A stretch of DNA of 9,324 bases from an uncultured Cryomorphaceae bacterium (GTDB lineage Bacteria > Bacteroidota > Bacteroidia > Flavobacteriales > Schleiferiaceae). Of this stretch, positions 1 to 7,831 are shown piece after piece. The notes beneath the pieces are model-generated. The model was not told where the DNA came from and searched no databases. It worked only from the letters and a program-made list of their open reading frames with translations. Numbering within the stretch: the stretch's first letter is position 1; every line of letters begins with the position of its first letter. The translations under genes and the position numbers were made by a program. The DNA lies in NCBI GenBank assembly GCA_937900215.1, contig CALCFH010000271.1, positions 1 through 9,324 of the forward strand. Direction: 5' to 3'.

Positions 1-3000
1 TCAGGAAGAACTGTAGGCGAACCGTTTTTACTCAAGAAAGTATTTACACCAATAATTGGAAATTCTCCCGTATGCTTTAACATCTCATAATGCAGGCTTT
101 CTTCTTGAATTTTTCCGCGTTGGTACATCGTCTCCATTGCCCCAAGAACCCCTCCTCTTTCGGTAATGCGATCAAATTCGGTTAATACGGCATCTTCTAC
201 CAATTCGGTCAGTTCCTCTATAATAAAGGAGCCTTGCAACGGATTCTCATTCTTGGCCAATCCGAGTTCTCTATTAATAATCAATTGAATGGCCATTGCT
301 CTGCGAACGCTTTCTTCGGTTGGAGTGGTAATGGCCTCGTCGTAGGCGTTGGTGTGAAGGCTATTGCAATTGTCGTAGATGGCATACAGAGCCTGCAATG
401 TGGTTCGTATGTCGTTGAAGTCGATTTCTTGTGCATGTAAACTTCTTCCAGAAGTTTGAATGTGGTATTTGAGCATCTGTGAGCGAACATCCGCATTGTA
501 CTTCTCTTTCATTGCCTTCGACCAAATCCGTCGGGCTACTCTGCCAATTACGGCGTACTCTGGATCAATTCCATTGCTAAAGAAGAAACTCAAATTGGGT
601 GCGAAGTCATTCACATCCATCCCTCTACTCAAATAATACTCTACAAAAGTAAAGCCGTTGGCCAGTGTGAAAGCCAATTGGGTAATCGGATTGGCGCCCG
701 CTTCGGCTATATGGTATCCAGAGATAGAAACGGAATAGAAGTTCCGAACTTTCTGGTCTATAAAATATTGCTGCACATCGCCCATCAGTCGGAGTGCAAA
801 TTCGGTAGAGAAAATACAGGTATTCTGAGCCTGGTCTTCTTTAAGGATATCTGCCTGCACAGTTCCGCGAACCACTTTTAATGTGCGCTCACGTATTTCA
901 TCGTAAACCTCTTGAGGCAATACTTGATCACCTGTGGTGCCTAAAAGCATTAATCCCAAGCCATTGTTTCCTTGAGGCAAGCTGCCTTGATAGGATGGGC
1001 GCTCATGACCTTTCGCGGCATACATTGCGGCAATCTTGGCTTCTACTTCTGCTTCGAGGCCATTTTCTTTAATGTAGATTTCACATTGCTGATCAATGGC
1101 CGCGTTCAAGAAGTAAGCCAACAGCATCGGAGCCGGACCATTGATGGTCATGGAAACAGAAGTAGTAGGGCTGCTCAAATCGAAGCCCGAATAGAGCTTT
1201 TTTGCATCGTCTAGGCAGCAGATGCTTACACCTGCATTGCCAATCTTTCCGTAGATATCTGGCCTCCAATCTGGGTCTTGGCCGTATAGGGTTACCGAAT
1301 CAAAGGCCGTACTCAATCGGGCTGCGGGCATTCCAAGGCTTACATAATGAAAGCGTTTATTGGTACGTTCGGGCCCTCCTTCTCCTGCAAACATTCGCGT
1401 TGGATCTTCTCCTGTACGTTTGAATGGATAAATACCTGCCGTAAAGGGAAAGAAGCCTGGAGTGTTCTCTTGGGTCGCCCATCGCACCTTATCTCCCCAG
1501 CTCTTAAACTTTGGGATGGCCACTTTGGGTATTTTAGTCTTGCTTAAGCTAAGAGTATGATTGGGAACTTTTATTTCCTTCCCTCTAACAGAATAAGTGT
1601 AAAACTCATCGCTGTATCGTTGGTCTTCCTTGTCCCAGCCTTGCAGCATGGCCCATAGATGTGGATCTAAATTGAGTTGAAGTTCCTTGAACTTCGCCAT
1701 TAAGGTTAGAACCGTTGAATTCTCGGAACTGGGTGACTCCTCCTTCAACATATCTGGACCACCAAAGGTTAAAATGGCTTGACAAAGGCCGTAGAGCTGA
1801 TCGGCCACTTTGGCCTGATTTTCTGATCTTTCGTTGTATCGTCGGTTACTTTCAGAAATCTCACTCAGATAACGTGTTCTGTGCGGAGGAATAATATAAA
1901 CCTTCTCACTCATTTCAGTAGGAGCCGAGAATGTAGAATCAAACTTCCCTTTTGCAATAGTATTGAGCTTATCCATCAAAGAGCGATAAAGCCCATTGGT
2001 GCCTGGATCGTTAAACTGCGACGCAATAGTTCCATGCACTGGCATGCTGTCTGGATCTTCATGCCAAAGATTGTGATTGCGCTGGTATTGCTTTTTCACA
2101 TCCCGCAACGCATCCAATGCCCCACGCTTATCGAATTTATTGAGAGCAATAACATCGGCAAAATCAAGCATATCGATTTTCTCTAGTTGAGTTGCTGCTC
2201 CATACTCTGGAGTCATTACATAAAGCGAAAGATCGCTGTGATCTAGAATCTCTGTATCGCTCTGACCGATACCGCTGGTTTCTAGAATGATTAAATCATA
2301 GCCCGCTGCCTTCAAAACCCAAACCGCTTCTTTCACATATTTGCTAAGAGCCAAATTAGATTGGCGTGTTGCCAAGGAGCGCATGTACACCCTTGGATTG
2401 CGTATGGCATTCATGCGAATACGATCTCCTAAAAGGGCTCCACCTGTTTTTCGTTTGGATGGGTCTACGCTTATTAAACCTATTTTCTTCTCGGGGAAGT
2501 CAATCAAAAAGCGGCGTACCAATTCATCTACCATCGAAGACTTGCCCGATCCTCCTGTTCCTGTAATCCCCAAAACCGGTATTTGAGCTTGTGCGGCCTT
2601 GGCATGTATCTGTTCTATATGATCTGAATACTGATCATAGAAATTCTCTAGTGCTGTAATCACTCTTGCCGTTGCGCCTGGATTCTCTGGAGAAAGTGAA
2701 TGAATATCTACTTGGAGGTCATTACCGAGCGGATAATCGCTTTTCTCAACCAAATCATTGATCATCCCTTGCAAACCCATCGACCTTCCATCGTCTGGAG
2801 AGTAGATGCGGGTAATACCATAATCCATTAACTCCTTGATCTCAGAAGGAAGGATTACTCCACCACCGCCTCCAAAAATGCGAATGTGACTTGCTCCTTT
2901 TTCAACGAGCAGATCGCGCATATACTTGAAGTACTCATTATGACCACCTTGGTAGGAAGTCATGGCAATGGCTTGAGCATCTTCTTGAATGGCCGTATTT

Positions 3001-3167
3001 ACTACCTCCTCAACACTTCGGTCGTGACCAAGGTGAATGACCTCACAGCCTGTGGCCTGAATAATTCTGCGCATGACGTTTATGGCAGCATCGTGCCCAT
3101 CAAAGAGAGAGGCAGCGGTTACAATACGTACTTTATTCGTTGGCTTATAGGGAGTAGGCTCTTTCAT
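1..3167 (-). CDS. icmF: Fused isobutyryl-CoA mutase (B12-binding + G-protein chaperone + mutase), 3' end cut by window
   Basis: This is a coenzyme B12-dependent mutase that interconverts isobutyryl-CoA and n-butyryl-CoA in the cytoplasm, with its own GTPase chaperone fused between the B12 domain and the mutase domain. I read an uninterrupted frame of 1055 codons. The B12-binding domain (about residues 12-145) has SLFDGHD with the cobalt-ligand His25, and a later FGGGGG stretch. The MeaB-like GTPase has the P-loop GTGGSGKSS (Lys209) and NKFD (343-346). The mutase domain (about 560 onward) has GEDPTRMFAGEGGPERTN, GTVQADILKEDQAQ and ISGYHIAEAGANP (His819). Substrate residues are Phe582 (YPF) and Gln781 (last Gln of DQAQ), as in isobutyryl-CoA mutases; methylmalonyl-CoA mutases have Tyr and Arg there. 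The start is fixed by an in-frame TAG two codons upstream. There is no clear Shine-Dalgarno. Family members are roughly 1100 residues, so only some tens of C-terminal residues are missing. Some IcmF enzymes also act on isovaleryl/pivalyl-CoA, which cannot be excluded. Confidence 0.95.
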   Translation of the reverse strand, partial: MKEPTPYKPTNKVRIVTAASLFDGHDAAINVMRRIIQATGCEVIHLGHDRSVEEVVNTAIQEDAQAIAMTSYQGGHNEYFKYMRDLLVEKGASHIRIFGGGGGVILPSEIKELMDYGITRIYSPDDGRSMGLQGMINDLVEKSDYPLGNDLQVDIHSLSPENPGATARVITALENFYDQYSDHIEQIHAKAAQAQIPVLGITGTGGSGKSSMVDELVRRFLIDFPEKKIGLISVDPSKRKTGGALLGDRIRMNAIRNPRVYMRSLATRQSNLALSKYVKEAVWVLKAAGYDLIILETSGIGQSDTEILDHSDLSLYVMTPEYGAATQLEKIDMLDFADVIALNKFDKRGALDALRDVKKQYQRNHNLWHEDPDSMPVHGTIASQFNDPGTNGLYRSLMDKLNTIAKGKFDSTFSAPTEMSEKVYIIPPHRTRYLSEISESNRRYNERSENQAKVADQLYGLCQAILTFGGPDMLKEESPSSENSTVLTLMAKFKELQLNLDPHLWAMLQGWDKEDQRYSDEFYTYSVRGKEIKVPNHTLSLSKTKIPKVAIPKFKSWGDKVRWATQENTPGFFPFTAGIYPFKRTGEDPTRMFAGEGGPERTNKRFHYVSLGMPAARLSTAFDSVTLYGQDPDWRPDIYGKIGNAGVSICCLDDAKKLYSGFDLSSPTTSVSMTINGPAPMLLAYFLNAAIDQQCEIYIKENGLEAEVEAKIAAMYAAKGHERPSYQGSLPQGNNGLGLMLLGTTGDQVLPQEVYDEIRERTLKVVRGTVQADILKEDQAQNTCIFSTEFALRLMGDVQQYFIDQKVRNFYSVSISGYHIAEAGANPITQLAFTLANGFTFVEYYLSRGMDVNDFAPNLSFFFSNGIDPEYAVIGRVARRIWSKAMKEKYNADVRSQMLKYHIQTSGRSLHAQEIDFNDIRTTLQALYAIYDNCNSLHTNAYDEAITTPTEESVRRAMAIQLIINRELGLAKNENPLQGSFIIEELTELVEDAVLTEFDRITERGGVLGAMETMYQRGKIQEESLHYEMLKHTGEFPIIGVNTFLSKNGSPTVLP

Positions 3168-3252
3168 GCGCTAGGAGGATTTGAAGGGCTAAAATACATT
3201 CTAGAACCCACTGAACCATTTTAAAAAGCTGAAGAAAAGACGGATGCCTGTA

Positions 3253-3954
3253 TCAGGCAAAAAGTGGAGGGAGTTCTGCCAAATGGCGGATTTCGTATTT
3301 CAACTGTTTGCCATGGGGTTTTTGTTCGGGATTGAAATAGACGGCTTCCATCCCAATGCGCATGGCTCCAAGCACATCTGCTTCTAAATGATCGCCTATC
3401 ATTACGGATTGTCTTCGCTTTGCTCCCGTTACTTTCAATGCATGAAGAAAAACTGCGGGGTCGGGTTTATGCACTCCTACCTGATCCGAAGTAATGCGAT
3501 GAGTGATATATGGATGCAATCCAGATTTATCAATCTTTACATCTTGTACTTCTTGAAAACCATTGGTAATGATGTGAATTTTAAATCGCTTACTCAGGTC
3601 TTCTAAAGTAGATAAGGTCTCGGGCATCAAAATGGTCTTGTGGGGAGAACGCAAGACATATTGTTCTTCCATGAAGTGCGCTGCCTCCGCATTAACAATT
3701 CCGAGATTAGAAAGCGTTTGAAGAAAGCGCCTTTGTCTCAATCCTTCTTTATCTATTTTCTTCGAACGGTATTCTGCCCATAGGAAATCGTTTACCCTTT
3801 TGTACTCACCAAAAAAGGTTTCAAAGTTTAGGTTAGATTCAGAATCGAATTCTATCTCGTTGAAAAGTTCAATTAAAGTGTGTTTCGAATTGGTTTCGAA
3901 ATCCCATAGAGTATGATCGAGATCAAAAAATACATGTTCAATATTTTCTAGCAT
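3253..3954 (-). CDS. HAD-superfamily hydrolase, YjjG-type (pyrimidine) nucleotidase
   Basis: A 233-residue cytoplasmic phosphatase of the haloacid dehalogenase superfamily. All four HAD motifs are visible: motif I FFDLDHT (nucleophile Asp11, acid/base Asp13), motif II ITNGF (Thr130-Asn131), motif III Lys163 in VHKPDP, and motif IV IGDHLEAD (Asp188, Asp193). The sequence DLDHTLWDFETNS right after motif I and the helical cap between about residues 17 and 110 are typical of the YjjG group, which removes phosphate from non-canonical pyrimidine nucleotides in E. coli; length also fits that group. Its ATG overlaps the TGA of the upstream GNAT gene by one base (TGATG), so translation is likely coupled. 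In this setting it might instead dephosphorylate a pathway intermediate such as a sugar phosphate; the family is promiscuous and the exact substrate cannot be told from sequence. Confidence 0.9.
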   Translation of the reverse strand: MLENIEHVFFDLDHTLWDFETNSKHTLIELFNEIEFDSESNLNFETFFGEYKRVNDFLWAEYRSKKIDKEGLRQRRFLQTLSNLGIVNAEAAHFMEEQYVLRSPHKTILMPETLSTLEDLSKRFKIHIITNGFQEVQDVKIDKSGLHPYITHRITSDQVGVHKPDPAVFLHALKVTGAKRRQSVMIGDHLEADVLGAMRIGMEAVYFNPEQKPHGKQLKYEIRHLAELPPLFA

Positions 3955-4874
3955 CAGCGGTATTTTGGATGAAGGTTGAGGGGAAAACCTGCCTTCCGAA
4001 TTCTATAGTAGGGTCTTTCTTCGGCTCCAAAGCCAGCATTGAAGCGAGCTAGACCTGGAATATTAGAACCTTCAAAATCGAGGAGATAGTTGCCTCCAGA
4101 ATAGCGAATAATGAGTTCATCCAACAAAAAGCTCATGGCTGCATTTTCACGCGCCGATGCATCTGTGGCGGTAAACAACAAAATTAAACGATCTCTATTT
4201 TGAAAGAGAAATACACCAGCACAAGCCGAGTTATGTTCGTCGTGAACCGTCCAAACAAATCCTCTTTTCTTGTGCATGAGTGAAAAGAAGATTCTGCGCA
4301 TTTGAGTATAGTACTTTTCGCTTAGTTGAAGATTTGCACCTTTATTCGCCTTAAAGAGTGTAAGCAGTACATCGGGACCATCGTATTCAAAAAGACGTAG
4401 TTTGTGCCTCTTGGACTTTTGCACATTTCTACGCGTTTGCGCATTATAGGCAGCATACAATCTCTCGTAAGAAGGCTTTAAGGAGAGGCATTGGTTTATT
4501 TGTTTCTCCCATTTAAAGGAGTTATTGCCTATGGATTGTGTATGCTCGTTTAAATAATAGTCTACCAACCAAAACTTCTTGGGAATCGCATGGATGAATT
4601 CAGGTAGAAGGCTTTGTAGGTCCCCTCTTCCGAAAAGACCCAGCTGTTGGCTTCCGAAAGGTCTGTATAGATAATGTATGCCCATCTTAATTGAATAAGG
4701 CAAAGGCATGACTACTTCGTAATCGTTTAGTACAAGGGCATCCCAAGTGGGTGCGACCAAATCTAAATACCAATGCAGAGCGTAGGGAATCTTTGAGGAA
4801 TCCGATCGCACGCATTGATCCCACTTTTCTACATCAATTTCTGTAGAGCGGAGCCATTTTACTTCTTGAACCAT
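3954..4874 (-). CDS. GNAT-fold acyltransferase, FemAB/BioF2-like
   Basis: A predicted acyltransferase of about 306 residues with the double-GNAT layout seen in FemAB and BioF2-like proteins. The N-terminal half has the stretch LNDYEVVMPLPYSIKMGI followed by YLYRPFGSQQLGLF; the C-terminal half has YNAQTRRNVQKS (about 143-154), CAGVFLF, a TDASARENAAM cofactor-loop-like segment and DFEGSNIPGLARF (about 266-278). Proteins of this kind occur in Bacteroidota and are usually annotated only as GNAT family; the acyl donor and acceptor are unknown. No signal peptide or membrane segment is visible, so it is probably cytoplasmic. The frame is open to an ATG at 4913, but that would overlap the deacetylase gene by 55 bp; I prefer the ATG at 4874 (16-bp overlap) because residues just after it (VKWLRSTEIDVEKWD) look like a natural N-terminus of the family. 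Its stop overlaps the HAD start. Confidence 0.85.
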   Translation of the reverse strand: MVQEVKWLRSTEIDVEKWDQCVRSDSSKIPYALHWYLDLVAPTWDALVLNDYEVVMPLPYSIKMGIHYLYRPFGSQQLGLFGRGDLQSLLPEFIHAIPKKFWLVDYYLNEHTQSIGNNSFKWEKQINQCLSLKPSYERLYAAYNAQTRRNVQKSKRHKLRLFEYDGPDVLLTLFKANKGANLQLSEKYYTQMRRIFFSLMHKKRGFVWTVHDEHNSACAGVFLFQNRDRLILLFTATDASARENAAMSFLLDELIIRYSGGNYLLDFEGSNIPGLARFNAGFGAEERPYYRIRKAGFPLNLHPKYR

Positions 4875-6178
4875 TCGATCAAGGTCTCGTAATTTTCCTT
4901 CCAGCCTTTCCACTCTGCTTCCATTTCACTAAAGCTTCGGTTGTGCCATACAGCAACCAGTTCGCCACCGAGCTCTTTTACCTGGTTGCTGTAAAGCTCT
5001 ATCTCCTTTAAGGCTTCGGAAGCGGGAATTTTCAAATGATCAAAGTAAACTGAATCCATAAAAGGGAATGGGTGGATTACCAAATCCGTGGCCTCCTCCA
5101 TTTCTAGATCGTAAAACAAAAAAGGAGAACAACAGCTTGCGCGCCAACCGGTGGCTTGTGAATACCCCATACTATAATCGTGTTGAATACCTAAACGCAT
5201 AAGTTTGCGATAGGTTGAGGGCAATTTCAACATGAGATAATGTTGTCGACTGCTTCGAATCTTTCTTCGGGTTTGAATTTCTAAGTCTTTAAATTCTTCT
5301 TCTAATATTTTAAAGTCTTCATTGCTGCGATAGCTCGGATGAATTCCTAGTAAGGCAAAATCAGATAGATGGCGCACTGATTTTTTTAACAACAGACTAA
5401 AGCGAGAGATGTTTCGGTCATGATTCGAAAGTTCGGAATAGAGTACAAAGTAAATCAAAGGCACTCCTCCCCTGTTGGCGCAGTCTATTTGAAAATCGTA
5501 GTTATCGAAGGGATCAATATTACCGCGCACCAAGGTATCCCACCTTCCTTTTACATAATCCATTTTGAGTTCATAGAGATCTTTCATCCATCCCGTAAGG
5601 CTACGAATAGGACCCTTCCCCCTAAAGGCATAAGAATTATCTACATCAATACTGATCAACAGGCTTGCTTCGGCTTTTGGTGCTTCCTCCAATTGATAAA
5701 AGGCGCGAAAGCTCTTGTGAAAAGCTCGAATCCACTCATTGACAAGCGGACGCTTTAAGAGATCTAATTTGGTTGCCCAACTTTGGGTGTGGGCAAATCG
5801 ATTGTGTGCATCAGGCAAAAAAGGTAAATATTCTTCATAGCGGGAGATGCAATAAAAGCTTGCCGCAAACAGATCAAAAGGAATTTGGCTTTTGTAATTG
5901 TGGCCATATATAATAGGAATAGACTCCCATTCTAGAAGGTGGATGGGTTGTTCGAAAAGATCGGTTTCGAACAATAGGTCGAGGGGATAAACCGTATAAA
6001 CTTCCGCCGATTCTTTTGAGGAATAATTTATTTTAAGGATTGTCTCTGCTGCTTCAAAAGCATCCCATTGCGTTAAGACCTTGAGTTTATAACCCAATAT
6101 TCTATGAAAAACAAAATCGAGCACATACATCAGTCGTGCACTTCTTTTATGTGTATAGACCAATAGTTCCTCAGCCAT
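4859..6178 (-). CDS. Polysaccharide deacetylase family protein (divergent CE4-like) with Bacteroidota-type N-terminal domain
   Basis: A 439-residue protein whose C-terminal two thirds resemble NodB/CE4-type deacetylases, metal enzymes that remove N-acetyl groups from amino sugars. In order it has an N-terminal domain of about 165 residues like the one that precedes such deacetylases in Bacteroidota (includes PFDLFAASFYCISRYEEYL), then SIDVDNSYAFRGKG with Asp178 and Asp180 in the place of the usual TFDDG motif, NIDPFDNYDF, GIHPSYRSN (His280, candidate metal/active-site histidine), RQHYLMLKLPSTYRKL, DYSMGY...GWRASCCSPF (334-353), and IHPFPFMD (His369). This motif set differs from classical CE4 but recurs in the Bacteroidota subgroup. 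No signal peptide is evident, so a cytoplasmic, perhaps nucleotide- or lipid-linked, substrate is possible. I chose the ATG at 6178, which overlaps the SDR stop by 8 bp (ATGGCTGA) and has GGAGGA just ahead inside the SDR's Gly-Gly codons; an ATG four codons earlier (6190) is the alternative. Confidence 0.87.
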   Translation of the reverse strand: MAEELLVYTHKRSARLMYVLDFVFHRILGYKLKVLTQWDAFEAAETILKINYSSKESAEVYTVYPLDLLFETDLFEQPIHLLEWESIPIIYGHNYKSQIPFDLFAASFYCISRYEEYLPFLPDAHNRFAHTQSWATKLDLLKRPLVNEWIRAFHKSFRAFYQLEEAPKAEASLLISIDVDNSYAFRGKGPIRSLTGWMKDLYELKMDYVKGRWDTLVRGNIDPFDNYDFQIDCANRGGVPLIYFVLYSELSNHDRNISRFSLLLKKSVRHLSDFALLGIHPSYRSNEDFKILEEEFKDLEIQTRRKIRSSRQHYLMLKLPSTYRKLMRLGIQHDYSMGYSQATGWRASCCSPFLFYDLEMEEATDLVIHPFPFMDSVYFDHLKIPASEALKEIELYSNQVKELGGELVAVWHNRSFSEMEAEWKGWKENYETLIEWFKK

Positions 6179-6905
6179 ACATTCCTCCATTTAGGTTTAA
6201 AATCTGGCCCGTTACATATCCAGCCTCTTCCGAAGCAAGAAATTCGATCATGGCAGCTAAAGATTTAGGATTCCCCAAACTTCCCATTGGAATGCCAGAA
6301 ACAATATCCTTCACCCTATCTTCCGAAAGTTCATGAATCATACCTGCTTGCATATAACCCAGGGCAATGGTATTAACCGTTATTCCTTTGGGAGCAAGCT
6401 CTAGGGCAGCAGACTTGGTTAGACCGAACAAGGCCGACTTAGAGGCAGCATAGGCAGAGGTTCCCACAGCACCAAGTTGTGCCACAACTGAAGATATATT
6501 TATAATTCTACCATAATGGTGGTAGCGCATGCTGGGGGCAAGATGCTTGATCATTAAAAAGGGAGCTGTGAGATTGACTTGCAGCAGGTCATTCCATTGA
6601 TCGAGGGGCTGCTTCCAAATCATAGAAGAGGCGCTCAGTCCCGCATTATTAATCAGCACATCTACCGTTCCATAGATCTTTTGCGCCTCGCCACAAAAAT
6701 GTACAATGGCTTCCTCGCTGCGCAAATCGGCTTGATAGAGTTGAGGCTCATACATTGGTTTAAGCCTATGAAGCAAGTTCTCCAATTCTTCTTTATCCGT
6801 ATGATACTGAAGTACAAGTTGATACTCTTTCTCAGCAAAATAGTGCACCAGGGCCGAACCCATTCCACCCGATGCTCCAGTGAGAAGCATTACTCTTTTT
6901 TTCAT
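6171..6905 (-). CDS. Short-chain dehydrogenase/reductase, FabG-like (3-oxoacyl-ACP reductase type)
   Basis: A 244-residue classical SDR, the normal length for FabG-like enzymes, which reduce a 3-keto group with NADPH or oxidise the reverse. Visible motifs are the cofactor glycine motif TGASGGMG (9-16), NNAG (86-89), Asn111, and the catalytic Ser139, Tyr152 and Lys156 (YAASK), so the active-site tetrad is complete. The C-terminus has the FabG-like ending SEEAGYVTGQILNLNGG. After beta-2 the sequence reads QYHTDKEE with no acidic residue directly at the strand end, which fits NADPH better than NADH; that is an inference. It starts 8 bp after the AAC(3) stop and its end overlaps the deacetylase, so it belongs to the operon. 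Being away from other fatty-acid genes (no acpP, fabF or fabD nearby), it is probably a pathway-specific reductase acting on an acyl or sugar intermediate, not the housekeeping FabG. Confidence 0.92.
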   Translation of the reverse strand: MKKRVMLLTGASGGMGSALVHYFAEKEYQLVLQYHTDKEELENLLHRLKPMYEPQLYQADLRSEEAIVHFCGEAQKIYGTVDVLINNAGLSASSMIWKQPLDQWNDLLQVNLTAPFLMIKHLAPSMRYHHYGRIINISSVVAQLGAVGTSAYAASKSALFGLTKSAALELAPKGITVNTIALGYMQAGMIHELSEDRVKDIVSGIPMGSLGNPKSLAAMIEFLASEEAGYVTGQILNLNGGMYG

Positions 6906-6913
6906 TTACATCC

Positions 6914-7810
6914 TTATTTTCCCTCGGGCGCATACATGGTAATGCCCTTCGAATGAAATCCTTCAACCATAGCGTCCAACATTGGCTTGGCCATCAAAAG
7001 TAAGCAATCGGCTCGGCCGAGTTTGTGCCTTGTTAGAACTTGTTTTTCTTCGAAGTAGGGAATCAATCCATCACAAAGGCGCTTTCTACTCCACTCCGGG
7101 TTGTGAACGCGGGTTTTGTGGATGTATTCTTTACCCGTAACGTCTCTTACCCGAAGGTTAAACGATTTTTCGTAATACACAGGATGAGGGAAATCAACCA
7201 CATCTTCAAGAGTATGTAAATGGGTGCCGGCATTATCTAGTGTAACGCCGCAGTATAGAATCTTACCCTCTAACTGCATAAGGCGAGCAAAGGGAGAAGA
7301 AGGATTATAGGGTGTGGGTTGCAGATAATGACCCTCCGTAAGCCAGTGGGCATTGGGTCCGATAGCGCAAACCGCTTCGGTTGGATGTGGAGAGCAGAGG
7401 ACATCTTTGTATTTCCGGAAGGCCTCGCTAATGGCGCCCATGGCGGAAGGGGTTTCTCGAACATCAAAGAGGGGATTAGCTTGGGCGTAGAGCAGTTGCA
7501 GCTGAGCAATGGGAGAAGAAGGCATAAGTAGATTTCCATTCTTGCCTACGGCCTCAAGGGCTGCGTCTATAAATGTTTGAGGGCCCTTTTCTAAGAAGCC
7601 TAGAGAGCGCATGCTCGAATGAATCATAAGGCTATCGCCTTCAACAATGCCCATTTTCCGAAAGTCGGCCAAGAGCTTGGCCTGACTGAGGATCTTTCCT
7701 TCCTTTTGCCATTGCAGCAATTGTTTTCTCTTTTGTTGGCGCTTGATGCGCTGCCAAGCCTTGATAAGAAATGACGGTGTAAGGGATCTCAATAGAGCCT
7801 TTGGGTTCAT
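6914..7810 (-). CDS. AAC(3)-family N-acetyltransferase (Antibiotic_NAT fold)
   Basis: A 298-residue member of the family named for aminoglycoside 3-N-acetyltransferases, which transfer an acyl group from acyl-CoA to an amine. Family landmarks: HSSMRSLG (64-71), RETPSAMGAISEAFR (118-132), SPHPTEAVCAIGP (His142), SPFARL, then LEGKILYCGV and GTHLHTLED (His197, His199, Glu202). The conserved histidines and glutamate argue for an active enzyme. A basic helical lead (RIKRQQKRK) precedes the domain. Many chromosomal members are not resistance enzymes and act in biosynthesis of amino sugars or secondary metabolites; placement at the head of a coupled operon with an SDR, a deacetylase and a GNAT favours that role. 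The frame extends 30 codons further to an ATG at 7900, but those codons run through the palindromic repeat patch and give an unlikely peptide, so I take the ATG at 7810. Its stop is 8 bp ahead of the SDR start. Confidence 0.88.
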   Translation of the reverse strand: MNPKALLRSLTPSFLIKAWQRIKRQQKRKQLLQWQKEGKILSQAKLLADFRKMGIVEGDSLMIHSSMRSLGFLEKGPQTFIDAALEAVGKNGNLLMPSSPIAQLQLLYAQANPLFDVRETPSAMGAISEAFRKYKDVLCSPHPTEAVCAIGPNAHWLTEGHYLQPTPYNPSSPFARLMQLEGKILYCGVTLDNAGTHLHTLEDVVDFPHPVYYEKSFNLRVRDVTGKEYIHKTRVHNPEWSRKRLCDGLIPYFEEKQVLTRHKLGRADCLLLMAKPMLDAMVEGFHSKGITMYAPEGK

Positions 7811-7815
7811 AAAGC

Positions 7816-7823
7816 CAAATGTA
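7816..7823 (-). promoter_or_regulatory. Candidate Bacteroidota -7 element ahead of the five-gene operon
   Basis: On the minus strand this reads TACATTTG, an exact match to the Bacteroidota -7 consensus TAnnTTTG. A TTG that could serve as the -33 element lies 22 bases upstream inside the ATTGCGCC palindrome (7832-7849), slightly longer than the usual spacing. The match ends only five bases before the ATG at 7810, so if it is used the AAC(3) mRNA would be leaderless or nearly so. An eight-base match with four free or degenerate positions can occur by chance. Confidence 0.25.
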
Positions 7824-7831
7824 ATGGCAAA

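Noticed and set aside
1881..2186. Plus-strand frame of 101 codons
   Set aside because: It is a shadow of the mutase gene's GTPase region.
1..3167. Annotation as methylmalonyl-CoA mutase large subunit
   Set aside because: The fused domain order and the Phe/Gln substrate residues fit isobutyryl-CoA mutase instead.
3189..3196. TATTTTAG on the minus strand as a -7 element for the mutase
   Set aside because: It matches seven of eight TAnnTTTG positions, but no TTTG-like -33 element is found at suitable spacing.
2886..3224. Plus-strand frame of 112 codons
   Set aside because: It is antisense to the B12-binding domain of the mutase, whose motifs are clear; it has no recognisable content.
3246..3258. 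GCCTG-TAT-CAGGC hairpin at the end of the HAD gene as a terminator
   Set aside because: The stem is only 5 bp, overlaps the stop codon, and no T tract follows directly on the minus strand.
5420..5758. Plus-strand frame of 112 codons
   Set aside because: It lies wholly antisense inside the well-supported deacetylase gene and shows no domain of its own.
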